This document shows, piece by piece, positions 16,192-25,286 of a stretch of 64,000 nucleotides of DNA. The stretch comes from Heliorestis convoluta (GTDB lineage: Bacteria; Bacillota; Desulfitobacteriia; Heliobacteriales; Heliobacteriaceae), in assembly GCF_009649955.1 (NCBI RefSeq), contig NZ_CP045875.1:1903501-1967500 (forward strand), given 5' to 3'. The notes beneath the pieces were generated by a model. The model was not told where the DNA came from and did not search any database. It saw only the letters and a list, made by a program, of their open reading frames with translations. The position numbers and the translations under genes are program-made. Position 1 is the stretch's first letter. The number at the start of each line of letters is the position of its first letter.

Positions 16192-16383
16192 TTATACAGA
16201 TCTTTGAACCTTGCCCGAACGGAGGCAACGGGTACAAACGTTCAGACGAACTGGAGTACCCTTCACAACAGCGCGAACACGCTGAAGATTGGGTGACCAG
16301 GTGCGTTTTGTTCTGATGTGGGAGTGGCTGACTTGCATACCAGTCTGAACCCCTTTGCCGCAAATGGCGCATTTCCGTGCCAT
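16192..16383 (-). CDS. rpmB: 50S ribosomal protein L28
   Basis: The 63-residue protein starts [21 protein letters not shown] and contains the L28 core ([15 protein letters not shown], then [15 protein letters not shown]). Four cysteines in two CXXC pairs mark the zinc-binding form of L28. It is part of the large ribosomal subunit. The gene is alone on the minus strand, as in many Firmicutes where rpmB lies opposite the asp23-yloV genes. A GGAGG site lies before the ATG, and a promoter can be placed at 16422-16450. Confidence 0.96.
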   Translation of the reverse strand: MARKCAICGKGVQTGMQVSHSHIRTKRTWSPNLQRVRAVVKGTPVRLNVCTRCLRSGKVQRSV

Positions 16384-16421
16384 GACTACACCTCCTTACG
16401 GGTCAAAAAACTCACTATTAC

Positions 16422-16450
16422 AGTTTATCAGGTTTGCGATTTTTTGACAA
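16422..16450 (-). promoter_or_regulatory. Probable promoter of rpmB
   Basis: On the minus strand TTGTCA (16450-16445) is 17 bp from TAAACT (16427-16422), about 40 bp upstream of the rpmB ATG. Confidence 0.5.
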
Positions 16451-16542
16451 GATCTATTATAGGGTGGGAAAGGATTTTCTGTGGCAAATGGCGAATATTG
16501 ATATCAACCATAAGAAGATAGTGGAATAGAGGAGGTGGGAAG

Positions 16543-16749
16543 ATGGGAAAGATAACCAAGGAAATGTCCCTGTTGGAGTTGCTTCAAACCTATCCTCGTT
16601 CAAAAGAGATTTTGGCACGACATGGTATGGCTTGTCAAGGTTGTATGGGTTCTGCTTTAGAATCTATTGAAAAAGGTGCCCATATGCATGGCATTGATAT
16701 TACATTGTTAATGAACGAACTAAACCAATTAGAGGAGAAGGGGCCTTAA
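16543..16749 (+). CDS. DUF1858 domain protein
   Basis: The 68-residue protein is one DUF1858 unit: MSLLELLQTYPRSKEILARHGMACQGCMGSALESIEKGA, then a short helical end. The CQGC pair is the conserved feature of the family and could bind a metal or a sulfur species. Such proteins are small and cytoplasmic; their function is not established. The ATG follows AGGAGGTGG. The asp23-like gene starts 51 bp later, so the two may share a transcript. Confidence 0.88.
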   Translation: MGKITKEMSLLELLQTYPRSKEILARHGMACQGCMGSALESIEKGAHMHGIDITLLMNELNQLEEKGP

Positions 16750-16800
16750 TGTGGCTCCTTTTCCATAGTTTTTTTAAATCTGAGGAGGGAAGAGGCTTCT

Positions 16801-17163
16801 ATGTCAATTATTGAATCTTCCAATGCTGGAAATGTATCGATTTCTGATGATGTGATTATGGCCATTTTATCACAGGCTATTTCAGAGTGTTACGGCCTGG
16901 TGGCGATGGCTCCAAAAGATTTGCTAGAAGGTCTTAACTTAAAAATGAGTGAAAAGGGGCGCAAAAAAGGGATTGCCATTTATGGTCACGATGATTACTC
17001 CGTTACCGTTGAATTGCATGTCATTATGGCCTATGGTGTTCGCATTCCCGAAGTGGCTCGAACGGTCATGGAAAGAGCAAAATTGGCTTTAGAGACACAG
17101 CTTGGAGTTACGGTCCGTGAGGTGAACGTGCATGTCCACGGCATCAAAGTCCCCAAAGGATAG
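16801..17163 (+). CDS. Asp23/Gls24 family envelope stress protein
   Basis: The 120-residue protein matches the Asp23 family: NVSISDDVIMAILSQAISECYGLVAMAP at the start, the YSVTVELHVIMAYGVRIPEVARTV core near residues 70-100, and VREVNVHVHGIKVP at the end. Bacillus YloU is the counterpart and is always next to yloV. These proteins associate with the envelope or with fatty-acid handling. The downstream DAK2 kinase gene overlaps its last 32 bases, implying translational coupling. Confidence 0.93.
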   Translation: MSIIESSNAGNVSISDDVIMAILSQAISECYGLVAMAPKDLLEGLNLKMSEKGRKKGIAIYGHDDYSVTVELHVIMAYGVRIPEVARTVMERAKLALETQLGVTVREVNVHVHGIKVPKG

Positions 17164-18769
17164 AAGAGTAGCGCTTCGTGGGAACGATGTAATCAGACTC
17201 CTTCAAGGTGGCGCTTTTTACGTTGCTCAGAAAAAAGATATCATTGATCGCCTCAATGTCTTTCCCGTTCCCGATGGAGATACGGGAACGAACTTGTCCT
17301 TGACCTTACAATCGGCTGTAGCCTCTTTACCCGTAGATGAAGATCATGTAGGCAAGGTAGCTGCCCTGACTGCAAAAGGTGCTTTGCTGGGTGCTCGTGG
17401 CAATTCAGGCGTTATCTTTTCACAACTGATCTGGGGTTGGGCAAAGGAGCTAGAGAAGAAAAAGGTTGTCACAGCACAAGATTGGGCCGGAGGCATGGTA
17501 AAAGGCGTGGAGCTGGCCTATAGTGCCGTTATGAAGCCTGTTGAAGGAACTATCTTAACTGTTTCCAAAGCAGCTGCTCTGGCCGCCCAAAAAGCGGCAA
17601 AAAGAGGGCATTCTTTTGACGAAGTTTTCATGAAGGCTATTGAAGCAGGGCAAGAAGCGCTCGCTCGGACGCCTGAATTGTTGCCGATTCTCAAAGAAGC
17701 CAATGTAGTAGATGCAGGTGGTCAAGGCTATCTCTTTTTCTTACAAGGTTCTTACAAAGCCTTACAGGGCGAGACTTGGGAAGACGCAGGCGCCGTAGAA
17801 TTTGTAGAAGAAGACTGGCAGAAAAGAGAACGATTCCATCAAAAAATCGAAGAAGCCACCCACTTTACCTATTGCACGGAGTTTATCGTTCGTGGTCAAG
17901 CGCTACCCATTCAAGTGCTACGTCATAGCCTGGAAAAGTATGGGGACTCTGTACTTGTTGTCGGTGATGCCACCGTTGCCAAGTGCCATGTACATACAGA
18001 TCGCCCCTGGTTGGCCCTAGAAAAAGGCGGTCTTTATGGTACGCTTCACGAGATTTCGATTTCCAATATGAAAGATCAGAGACGAGAAAAAGAGTCTCTA
18101 CTTGTAGATAAAGTGTCTTTGGCCATGATTGCTTCAGCGCCCTCAGAAGGATGGGCCCAATTGTTACGCAAACAAGGCGTTCGTGCGATTGTATCAGGCG
18201 GTTCTACTTGCAATCCGAGTGCGCAAGATTGGGTTAGGGCGATTGAGGAGGCAGGCACTACTTTTGCCATTTTGCTTCCCAATCATTCCAACTTGATTTT
18301 AGCGGCAAGACAAGCTGTTCAGATGATTGGAGCAGATAGGGCCCTTGTAGTACCGACGAAAAACCTTGCCAGTGGTCTTGCTGCTGCTTTCCAGTTTGAG
18401 CCTGAAAAAAGTATAGAAGACAATATGAAAGCAATGTCACAAGGATACGAGGCCCTTCGTTATGCAGAAATAACAAGGGCTGTACGAGATGTGACCATTC
18501 ATGGTATCGAGGTCAAAGAAGGGCAGCTTTTAGGCTTATACGATCACAAAGTCGTTGCCAGTGGCACCGTTATGGAAGAAGTTATCGTGCAAACAATTCA
18601 ACAAGAACGTGATGATTGGGAATTGATCTCCCTCTATACGGGAGAGGGCCTAGAAAAGCAAGAGATAGAGAACGTTATCGCTGTGCTAGAGGAGCATTTT
18701 CCTGATGCGGAGATTGAACAATTCGAGACGGGACAACCTCTCTATCCCTATCTGATAGGACTGGAGTAG
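17132..18769 (+). CDS. fakA: DAK2 domain kinase, FakA/YloV type
   Basis: The 545-residue protein has an N-terminal DAK2 (Dha kinase L-like) ATP-binding domain with LNVFPVPDGDTGTN near residue 42, whose aspartates bind magnesium-ATP, and GARGNSGVIFSQ near 90. A middle domain contains HVHTDRPW, and the C-terminal domain carries GLYDHKVVASG. FakA proteins phosphorylate fatty acids bound by a separate FakB (DegV) protein, which allows use of exogenous fatty acids. The start overlaps the Asp23 gene; no later ATG, GTG or TTG gives a better N-terminus. recG follows five bases after the stop. Confidence 0.9.
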   Translation: MSTASKSPKDRRVALRGNDVIRLLQGGAFYVAQKKDIIDRLNVFPVPDGDTGTNLSLTLQSAVASLPVDEDHVGKVAALTAKGALLGARGNSGVIFSQLIWGWAKELEKKKVVTAQDWAGGMVKGVELAYSAVMKPVEGTILTVSKAAALAAQKAAKRGHSFDEVFMKAIEAGQEALARTPELLPILKEANVVDAGGQGYLFFLQGSYKALQGETWEDAGAVEFVEEDWQKRERFHQKIEEATHFTYCTEFIVRGQALPIQVLRHSLEKYGDSVLVVGDATVAKCHVHTDRPWLALEKGGLYGTLHEISISNMKDQRREKESLLVDKVSLAMIASAPSEGWAQLLRKQGVRAIVSGGSTCNPSAQDWVRAIEEAGTTFAILLPNHSNLILAARQAVQMIGADRALVVPTKNLASGLAAAFQFEPEKSIEDNMKAMSQGYEALRYAEITRAVRDVTIHGIEVKEGQLLGLYDHKVVASGTVMEEVIVQTIQQERDDWELISLYTGEGLEKQEIENVIAVLEEHFPDAEIEQFETGQPLYPYLIGLE

Positions 18770-18774
18770 TTTTC

Positions 18775-21174
18775 ATGGGTTGGCAAAGGTTGTGGCTCGA
18801 TCTCCGACGAGCCATCGATGCAGAGCGCTATCTCGGCTATAACGATGGTGGCGCCATTGGTGGCTTTGCTTTCTATGCGCAGTCAGTGCTTTTCTCCATG
18901 TTACAAATCATAGCAGAATCAGCAGGGCCTTATAAGGCACGCCTGGCTCTGTGGGAACGAAAAATGCAAAACTATCGTGCTTTGCCCATTGCTGAACGTA
19001 AAGAAATGGTAGAGGAACTGGCAGAACTACTAAAACAATTGGAAATTGAAGAAGCAAAGCTCTTTCAAAAAGTTCAAGAAGAAGAAAAAGAGCAAAAGAA
19101 AAAAGGAAGAGACCGCTTGACTCAGAAAGGTCCTGGTACGGCCATTCAATTTCTGCGCGGTGTAGGACCACAGCGTGCCAATCAACTGAAAAAGCTAGGC
19201 ATTGAGACGGTACAAGATCTGCTTTTTCATCTGCCTTTTCGATATATCGATCGCAGCCATATAATCAGAATTTCTGAAATCTATGGTCCTGGTGAAGTGA
19301 CGGTAGCTGGTATTATTCGAGCTTATCAAGAGTGGCAGCCACGGCGCGGTCTTACGGTGATCAAAGGTCGCCTAGATGACGGCTCTGGGATTCTGTCTTT
19401 GCTTTGGTTTAATCGCAAACAAATGATGAAGCAATTCCCCCCAAGCTCAGCTGTTATGGTATCGGGAAAAGTAGAATACGCCTATGGCAAAGCAGAAATG
19501 AACGTTCAAGAAATTGAACTTCAAGAAGAGGCAGGTCTGCATACAGGGCGACTCATACCGGTCTACCCTTCGACAGAAGGCATTCACCAGCGTTACTTAC
19601 GGAAACTTTATGAGCAAGTATTTCAAAATTACAGACATCTTTGCACAGACTTGATACCAACACAAGTGAGACAGAAAGTCCCCTTTTTACCTTTAGAACG
19701 TGCTTTGCCTGCTGTCCATTTTCCAAGAAATGTAGAAGAAGCAGAAGCAGGTCGCAAAGGGCTTGCCTTTGATGAAGTCTTTTTCTTGCAATGTGCTTGG
19801 CAGTATGTAAAGCAACAAAAAAAAGAAAGCGCACAAGGCATTACTCATGGAGAAGGAAAAGCAGAACTTCAACGCTTTTGGAGTCTCTTGCCTTTTACGC
19901 TTACAGGGGCACAGCAAAGAGTCATTGCTGAAATAACAGCTGACATGGAATCGACCAAAGCAATGAATCGCCTCTTGCAAGGCGATGTTGGATCAGGCAA
20001 AACGGTGGTGGCTGCTTCTGCTGTTGTCAAAGCTGTGGCATCAGGCTATCAGGCTGCTTTTATGGCTCCGACGGAAGTACTAGCAGAGCAACAGGCGATT
20101 GCCTGGCAAAAGCTTTTTGCGCCCATGGCCATACCAGTGGCCCATCTGTCAGGCTCTTCAGGTCGGAGAAAACGAGAAGAAGTTTTACGGGGCTTGGCCG
20201 ATGGATCGATACCTGTTGTAATTGGTACCCACGCTTTAATCCAAAAAGATGTGCGCTTCAAAAAATTAGGCCTTGCAGTGATTGATGAGCAACATCGCTT
20301 CGGCGTGAGACAAAGGGCTGCTTTGTGGGAAAAAGGAAAAGGTGCCGATCTCCTCGTAATGACGGCCACCCCCATTCCACGAACTTTGGCCATGACTCTT
20401 TATGGGGATTTAGATATATCACTGCTCAATGAGAAACCACCGGGTCGCCAAGCGATCAAGACCTACCATGTTGCGAGCAAAACTTGGCCCCGCATTTACA
20501 ATTTGATTCGCAGAGAAGTAAAGGCCGGGTATCAGGCCTATGTTGTCTGTCCCGCCATTGAAGAATCGGAAGATACCGATCTTGCTGCGGTAGAAGAGCG
20601 CTATGCTCTTTTGTCGCGAGATATCTTTCCCGATCTGAAAGTTGCTATTTTACATGGACGACTTAAAAAAGAGGAAAAAGCTTCCGTAATGGAAGCTTTT
20701 AGCCAAGGAAAAGTCCATATTCTGGTTACAACGACGGTGATTGAAGTGGGCATTGATGTGCCTAAGGCTACGGTGATGATTGTCGAAGATGCAGAGCGAT
20801 TTGGCCTGGCACAGCTTCATCAAATTCGAGGACGCGTAGGTAGGAATTCTCATGAATCCTACTGCATTCTTGTGGCCGATCGGTTGACAGAAGAAGGCCG
20901 CCAGCGAATGAAAGCAATGGAAAAAAGCAACGATGGCTTTTTCTTAGCGGAAGAAGATCTTAAGCTACGCGGACCGGGTGAAATGCTTGGGACAAGGCAA
21001 AGTGGAATTCCCGCATTTAAAGTGGCTGATCTGACAAAAGATGGAGATCTAATCGAAATCGCTCGAGAAGTCGCTCGAGAATATCTTGAAAAAGATCCGC
21101 ACTTATCAAGAGCAGAAAGCAGTGCTTTGCGAAAAAAAATTACAGATACCTACCAGGGGCTTGATTTATTTTAG
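18775..21174 (+). CDS. recG: ATP-dependent DNA helicase RecG
   Basis: The 799-residue protein is RecG, which remodels stalled replication forks and Holliday junctions. The wedge domain starts near residue 125 (FLRGVGPQRANQLKKLGIETVQDLLFHLPFRYID). Walker A is GDVGSGKT near 403, motif II is DEQH near 505, and TATPIPRTLAMTLYGDLD is motif III. The C-terminal helicase lobe carries TTVIEVGIDVPKA and LHQIRGRVGR. About 115 residues in front of the wedge, partly a charged coiled coil, form an N-terminal extension that many RecG proteins lack. The stop codon ends at 21174, directly abutting the stop of the convergent gpr gene. Confidence 0.97.
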   Translation: MGWQRLWLDLRRAIDAERYLGYNDGGAIGGFAFYAQSVLFSMLQIIAESAGPYKARLALWERKMQNYRALPIAERKEMVEELAELLKQLEIEEAKLFQKVQEEEKEQKKKGRDRLTQKGPGTAIQFLRGVGPQRANQLKKLGIETVQDLLFHLPFRYIDRSHIIRISEIYGPGEVTVAGIIRAYQEWQPRRGLTVIKGRLDDGSGILSLLWFNRKQMMKQFPPSSAVMVSGKVEYAYGKAEMNVQEIELQEEAGLHTGRLIPVYPSTEGIHQRYLRKLYEQVFQNYRHLCTDLIPTQVRQKVPFLPLERALPAVHFPRNVEEAEAGRKGLAFDEVFFLQCAWQYVKQQKKESAQGITHGEGKAELQRFWSLLPFTLTGAQQRVIAEITADMESTKAMNRLLQGDVGSGKTVVAASAVVKAVASGYQAAFMAPTEVLAEQQAIAWQKLFAPMAIPVAHLSGSSGRRKREEVLRGLADGSIPVVIGTHALIQKDVRFKKLGLAVIDEQHRFGVRQRAALWEKGKGADLLVMTATPIPRTLAMTLYGDLDISLLNEKPPGRQAIKTYHVASKTWPRIYNLIRREVKAGYQAYVVCPAIEESEDTDLAAVEERYALLSRDIFPDLKVAILHGRLKKEEKASVMEAFSQGKVHILVTTTVIEVGIDVPKATVMIVEDAERFGLAQLHQIRGRVGRNSHESYCILVADRLTEEGRQRMKAMEKSNDGFFLAEEDLKLRGPGEMLGTRQSGIPAFKVADLTKDGDLIEIAREVAREYLEKDPHLSRAESSALRKKITDTYQGLDLF

Positions 21175-22164
21175 CTACTGCAAATACTGCATGCCTTCGG
21201 TCGTTCCTGAAATCGAAGGATGTAAAGCTTGCGAGAGAGCCGATGCAATAATTCGCGAGGTGCTTTCAATCAGTGTATCGATTTCTTTCGGCGTCATAAT
21301 TAAATCTTGTCCAAAAGGTTCTAGTACATCTTCAATTATTTGTTGCATTGATTCTGGATTTAGGCCTTTATAAAGCCGATAGAGGGAAGGGCTGGTATGG
21401 AATTGCTGCAGCAGCAACTCAATGGCTTCATGAGCAATTACACCGGCGTGAACAACAGTGGGAACACCAATGGCTAGAACTGGTACGCCCATGGTCTCTT
21501 CGGTGATACCGGTACGACGGTTGCCTACGCCGGAACCAGGATGGATGCCTGTATCAGCAAGCTGTAAACTCGTTGCCATTCTTTCGACCGATCTTGTGGC
21601 TAGTGCATCAATGGCGATAACTAAGCGAGGATTCGTTTTCTCAACGACACCTTTTATAATCTCCGCTGTTTCTATACCCGTCAGTCCCAAGACACCTGGT
21701 GCAATGGCGCTGACAGGTCGAAGACCACCTTGTAGTTCTTCTGGTGCATACTGATGAAGATGCCTTGTTACCATTGTATGACTGACGACCTTCGGGCCTA
21801 ATGCATCCGGTGTGGCGTGCCAGTTCCCCAAGCCGACAATAAGGACAGGGTCATTGGGCGCAAGGTGGATTAATTTGCTGATTTCTTGTGCTAGTAAACC
21901 TGAAAGTTCTTGGTGAATGTCACGATTGTTGATTTTCATGTGAGGTGCGTCGAGGGTAACATAATGGCCCATTGGCTTTCCCATGGCTTTTTCACCTTCT
22001 GGTGAAGTAACTTTAACAGTCGTTATAACGGTATGACCGACTTTATTCTCGTAAACTTCTACACCAGAGACGTTGCTTTGGCGTTCTTGTTGTAAAATGT
22101 CATGGGCTTCAACGGCCATATCGAGGTTAATACCCAAATTCTTGTATAAATGCGATCGATCCAA
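21175..22164 (-). CDS. gpr: GPR endopeptidase (germination protease)
   Basis: The 329-residue protein is the spore protease that degrades small acid-soluble proteins during germination. It is made as a zymogen: the N-terminal INLDMAVEAHDIL segment matches the region where the propeptide is cleaved after a Glu near residue 18. Other conserved stretches are VGLGNWHATPDALGPKVV near 105, AIDALATRSVERM near 185, and the GVGNRRTGITEETMGVPVLAIGVPTVVHAG run near 210-240. It points to an endospore-former. The gene ends tail to tail with recG. A GGGAGG site precedes the ATG. Forespore sigma-G control is expected from the family but no clear promoter was read. Confidence 0.96.
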   Translation of the reverse strand: MDRSHLYKNLGINLDMAVEAHDILQQERQSNVSGVEVYENKVGHTVITTVKVTSPEGEKAMGKPMGHYVTLDAPHMKINNRDIHQELSGLLAQEISKLIHLAPNDPVLIVGLGNWHATPDALGPKVVSHTMVTRHLHQYAPEELQGGLRPVSAIAPGVLGLTGIETAEIIKGVVEKTNPRLVIAIDALATRSVERMATSLQLADTGIHPGSGVGNRRTGITEETMGVPVLAIGVPTVVHAGVIAHEAIELLLQQFHTSPSLYRLYKGLNPESMQQIIEDVLEPFGQDLIMTPKEIDTLIESTSRIIASALSQALHPSISGTTEGMQYLQ

Positions 22165-22243
22165 AAAAAACCTCCCTGTTCACTCTACTTCTCTCTTGTC
22201 AATGTTCCACTCCTGCGGTAGACCCATTCATAGAACTCAATAA

Positions 22244-22272
22244 TTGTTGAATCAAAGCGAATATGCTATAAT
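22244..22272 (+). promoter_or_regulatory. Sigma-A type promoter of rsmD-coaD
   Basis: TTGTTG at 22244-22249 is followed after 17 bp by TATAAT at 22267-22272. The rsmD ATG is 30 bp further on. Confidence 0.7.
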
Positions 22273-22302
22273 TTGGTTACTGTCGCCCTGGGAGGGATGG
22301 AC

Positions 22303-22857
22303 ATGCGCGTAATAGCTGGTCAAATGGGCGGGCGTCGACTTTTTTCAGTGAAAGGCATGGAGACACGACCGACTGCCGATAGAGTAAAAGAAGCTTTATT
22401 TAATGTATTGGCGCATCGCGTCATCGATGCTCGGTGTCTCGATCTTTTTGCTGGAACAGGCTCTCTTGGGATTGAGGCCTTAAGTCGAGGTGCCAAAGAA
22501 GTTCTATGGATTGAAAAAGATCGGCGAGCCTACGAGATCATTCAGAAAAATTTACAGATGCTGAAACTGCAAGAACGAGGAAAAATCATACAGGAAGATG
22601 TTTTTCGCGCTTGTAATAGATTAAAGGATGCAGGAGAATCTTTTGATCTCATTTTTGCAGATCCACCCTACCATAAAGCCCTTCTTCCGGCTTTATTAGA
22701 GCAACTTCCTAAAGGCCTGCTTCGAGAAAATGGCACGATCGTTCTTGAAAGCCACCGTGATGAAAAGGTGCCATATCAGGTTGGTCTATTAGAGAAAAAA
22801 AGGGAAGATCGTTACGGTGATACGGTTCTTCATTATTATCAACAGGAAGAAATGTGA
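22303..22857 (+). CDS. rsmD: 16S rRNA (guanine(966)-N2)-methyltransferase RsmD
   Basis: The ATG at 22303 is chosen because GGGAGG ends seven bases before it. The 184-residue protein starts MRVIAGQMGGRRL and has RPTADRVKEALFNVL near 28. The SAM-binding LDLFAGTGSLGIEALSRGA motif lies near 50-70, followed by the catalytic DPPY motif (IFADPPYHKALL) near 120. It methylates G966 of 16S rRNA in the assembled small subunit. rsmD-coaD is a conserved Firmicute pair; coaD follows 44 bp later. Confidence 0.95.
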   Translation: MRVIAGQMGGRRLFSVKGMETRPTADRVKEALFNVLAHRVIDARCLDLFAGTGSLGIEALSRGAKEVLWIEKDRRAYEIIQKNLQMLKLQERGKIIQEDVFRACNRLKDAGESFDLIFADPPYHKALLPALLEQLPKGLLRENGTIVLESHRDEKVPYQVGLLEKKREDRYGDTVLHYYQQEEM

Positions 22858-22901
22858 AAAGATTCAGGTGGTAGCACATAAGGGAATAGGAGGCTATATC
22901 A

Positions 22902-23375
22902 TTGGCAATAGCTGTCTATCCGGGTAGCTTTGATCCTGTTACGAATGGACACATGGATATTATTACAAGAGCAGCTGCAATTTTTGAACAAGTCATCGTA
23001 GCCGTTGTGGTCAATCCCGGTAAAAACCCTCTTTTCACCATGGAAGAGCGGGTAAAAATGATTGAAAAGGCCTCTATTCATTTGGACAATGTTCAAGTTC
23101 AATGTTTTTCTGGACTACTCGTTGACTTTGTTAAGCGCGAGAAAGCACAAGTCATTGTGCGTGGATTGCGCGCCATTTCTGATTTTGAGAATGAGTTTCA
23201 GATGGCATTGATGAACAAAAATCTTTATGGCGATGCTGATACATTTTTTCTTGCTTCTCATACGGATTACGCTTTTTTGAGTAGTTCTATGGTCAAAGAA
23301 GTGGCATCTTTCGGAGGAGACGTACAAGCTTACGTACCTGCTGCTGTGTGGGAGCAGTTAAGGCTGAAGTACTGA
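22902..23375 (+). CDS. coaD: Phosphopantetheine adenylyltransferase
   Basis: The 157-residue enzyme joins ATP and 4'-phosphopantetheine to dephospho-CoA, the penultimate step of CoA synthesis. The start is a TTG at 22902, preceded by AGGAGG. The nucleotidyltransferase TNGH motif lies in YPGSFDPVTNGHMDII, VRGLRAISDFENEFQMALMN holds the substrate-binding arginine and helix near 90-108, and LSSSMVKEVASFGGDV near 130 is the second ATP loop. Length is normal for the hexameric enzyme. It lies between rsmD and a coiled-coil protein gene on the same transcript. Confidence 0.97.
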   Translation: MAIAVYPGSFDPVTNGHMDIITRAAAIFEQVIVAVVVNPGKNPLFTMEERVKMIEKASIHLDNVQVQCFSGLLVDFVKREKAQVIVRGLRAISDFENEFQMALMNKNLYGDADTFFLASHTDYAFLSSSMVKEVASFGGDVQAYVPAAVWEQLRLKY

Positions 23376-23432
23376 AGTAGGGGTAAGCACTTTCAGGAGG
23401 AGACCTATCTTTGCGATAGAAAGGGGAACATC

Positions 23433-23960
23433 ATGGAACGGGGGCTGCCTTTGGATGGAAGTAGAAGGCGAGGTGGGGAGAACAAATTACAAGTTTCCCG
23501 CATCATCGATGAATTAGAAAATATGATTGCAACCTCATCTCGTATACCTATGACAGGCAAAGTGCTGGTCGATGATCAGCTTATTCTTAACTATTTAGAT
23601 CGAATTCGGACTGCTTTACCAGAAGAAATTCAACAAGCCAAATGGTTAACCAAGGAACGACAAAGAGTGATTCAAGATGCAGAAGATGAGTGTCAGCGCA
23701 TGATTGAAGAGACCAAATCTTATGTCAACAAGCTATCTAGTGAAACAGAAGTCTATCGGCTCGCTCAATCACAGTCTGAGGAAATCCTTGCCAAAGCAAA
23801 GCAAGAAGCCGATGAACTAAAACAAGGCGCTTGTAATTATGCTGATGATGTACTTCAGCAAATGGAGCACTTATTAACTCGAGCTGCGACAACAGTTCGT
23901 AAAGGTCGCGATGAATTGAAAATGGAAAGTGAACGCGATTTAGATCGAGGAGAAGGATAA
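23433..23960 (+). CDS. Coiled-coil protein of unknown function (DivIVA/ATPase-subunit-like)
   Basis: The 175-residue protein is mostly a charged helix. A segment VSRIIDELENMIATSSRIPMTGKVLVDDQ near residues 20-50 resembles the start of small DivIVA-like or V-type ATPase-subunit-like proteins. It is followed by a long coiled coil (about 75-160) rich in Glu, Gln and Lys. In related Firmicutes a gene of this kind sits between coaD and ylbJ and is often annotated loosely as an ATPase; I see no nucleotide-binding motif. Its function is unknown. A terminator overlaps the stop codon region. Confidence 0.75.
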   Translation: MERGLPLDGSRRRGGENKLQVSRIIDELENMIATSSRIPMTGKVLVDDQLILNYLDRIRTALPEEIQQAKWLTKERQRVIQDAEDECQRMIEETKSYVNKLSSETEVYRLAQSQSEEILAKAKQEADELKQGACNYADDVLQQMEHLLTRAATTVRKGRDELKMESERDLDRGEG

Positions 23961-23988
23961 AGGAACCTGTGTGCAGGTTCCTTTTTTT
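23960..23988. terminator. Intrinsic terminator after the coiled-coil protein gene
   Basis: AAGGAACCTG and CAGGTTCCTT form a 10-bp stem with a TGTG loop followed by a T-run; it begins at the stop codon of the plus-strand gene and ends five bases before the stop of ylbJ on the other strand. Confidence 0.9.
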
Positions 23989-23993
23989 GTGTG

Positions 23994-25166
23994 TTACGAG
24001 CGGGTTACTATACGCCTGCCGTAAGCAAGAAGTAATAGAACGATGGCCAAAGCTATGTAAAACAAACCAATCAAGCCGGGCCAGTAAGGCCAGAGGTTGT
24101 TAGACAGAAGAGGTGCTGTTTCTTGCGTAGCTTGGGAAAGGGGCCAAAATTGAAAAAGAAGATAAGAAAGAAAGACTGATAAAAAACCTTGATAGAGCCG
24201 CGCTTTTACATATCTGTGAATAGGGACAGCACTTTGGACCAAAAAGGCGGCGACTTGTGCTTGAATCGATAAGCCACTCCAGGCCAAGATAAAAGATAAG
24301 AGAAGTACTTTTTCAAGAAGAGGGGCATCGGTGGCTACCACTTGTTGGCACCCTATGGTCATTTCCATAAGACCTGCCAGAAGCCCCTTGGCCAGTTCTG
24401 GTGTAAAGTGGAACCATTGCAGGATAGTTTCGAATAGTCTAATCAAAGAATCTAGAATGCCACTGGCGTAAAAAAGTCGAAAAACGACAGTGAAAAAGAT
24501 TAAGTAACCGCCAATGGCAATAACGTTGTTCATGGCTTTAATGACAGACTGTCCAATGACTTCTCCCGGTGGTTTGGTATCGGATAAAAAGCGATTCCAT
24601 TCAAGGCCGATCCGTGAAAGGAGACTTCCTTGTATGATGGGCTTTGATATTTCCGAATTACGAGCCGAGAAGCCATAAAAGATGCCGAGTAAAAAATTCG
24701 CACCGTAATGAGAACAGGCGATTAACAATCCAATTTCAGGTTGGCCCAAAAGAGCTGTGCCGACGACACCGAGAAGAAAAAGTGGACTGGCATTATTTGT
24801 AAAAAGAGCCAACCTTTCGCCTTCTGAACGGGTGAGAAGTCCTTGCTCGATTAGTCGTGTCGTCATAATGGCACCAATGGGAAAACCCGTGGTAAATCCG
24901 ACGGCAACCACAACACCGGCAGGACCAGGCAATCGAAAAAGAGGTCTCATAAGAGGCTCAAGGAAGAGACCTACTAAGGAAGCCAGACGAAGATTCATGA
25001 TTAACTCAGCTACAACTAGGAATGGAAATAGTGCCGGCAAGGCAACAGTAAACCATAAATGCAAACCATCTCTGGCCGCAATCAGAGATTCCTGGGGATA
25101 GTAGACCATAAGTGGTGCTAGGAAAAAAAGAAAAAGTAGAAAAAGCAAAGGAAGCGCTTTTTTCAT
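23994..25166 (-). CDS. ylbJ: Sporulation integral membrane protein YlbJ
   Basis: The ATG at 25166 follows GGGAGG by seven bases and opens a signal-like helix; a longer frame to 25223 has no such site. The 390-residue polytopic protein (about 8 to 10 helices) belongs to the nucleoside-recognition (Gate domain) family. It has the GFTTGFPIGAIMTTRLIEQGLL and RLALFTNNASPLFLLGVVGTALLG regions near 90-140. YlbJ is needed for spore cortex formation in Bacillus and is expressed in the mother cell. It converges with the coaD operon and diverges from ackA. Confidence 0.92.
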   Translation of the reverse strand: MKKALPLLFLLFLFFLAPLMVYYPQESLIAARDGLHLWFTVALPALFPFLVVAELIMNLRLASLVGLFLEPLMRPLFRLPGPAGVVVAVGFTTGFPIGAIMTTRLIEQGLLTRSEGERLALFTNNASPLFLLGVVGTALLGQPEIGLLIACSHYGANFLLGIFYGFSARNSEISKPIIQGSLLSRIGLEWNRFLSDTKPPGEVIGQSVIKAMNNVIAIGGYLIFFTVVFRLFYASGILDSLIRLFETILQWFHFTPELAKGLLAGLMEMTIGCQQVVATDAPLLEKVLLLSFILAWSGLSIQAQVAAFLVQSAVPIHRYVKARLYQGFLSVFLSYLLFQFWPLSQATQETAPLLSNNLWPYWPGLIGLFYIALAIVLLLLAYGRRIVTRS

Positions 25167-25286
25167 CGGCAGACCTCCCTTTCTTGATCCTAAATATACA
25201 AAATAATCTGCAAGTGCGATCAATCACAAAATTTAGGGTATATTACTGGGAGAGCACCTTTACTTCACACAGGAGGTCCAATTATC

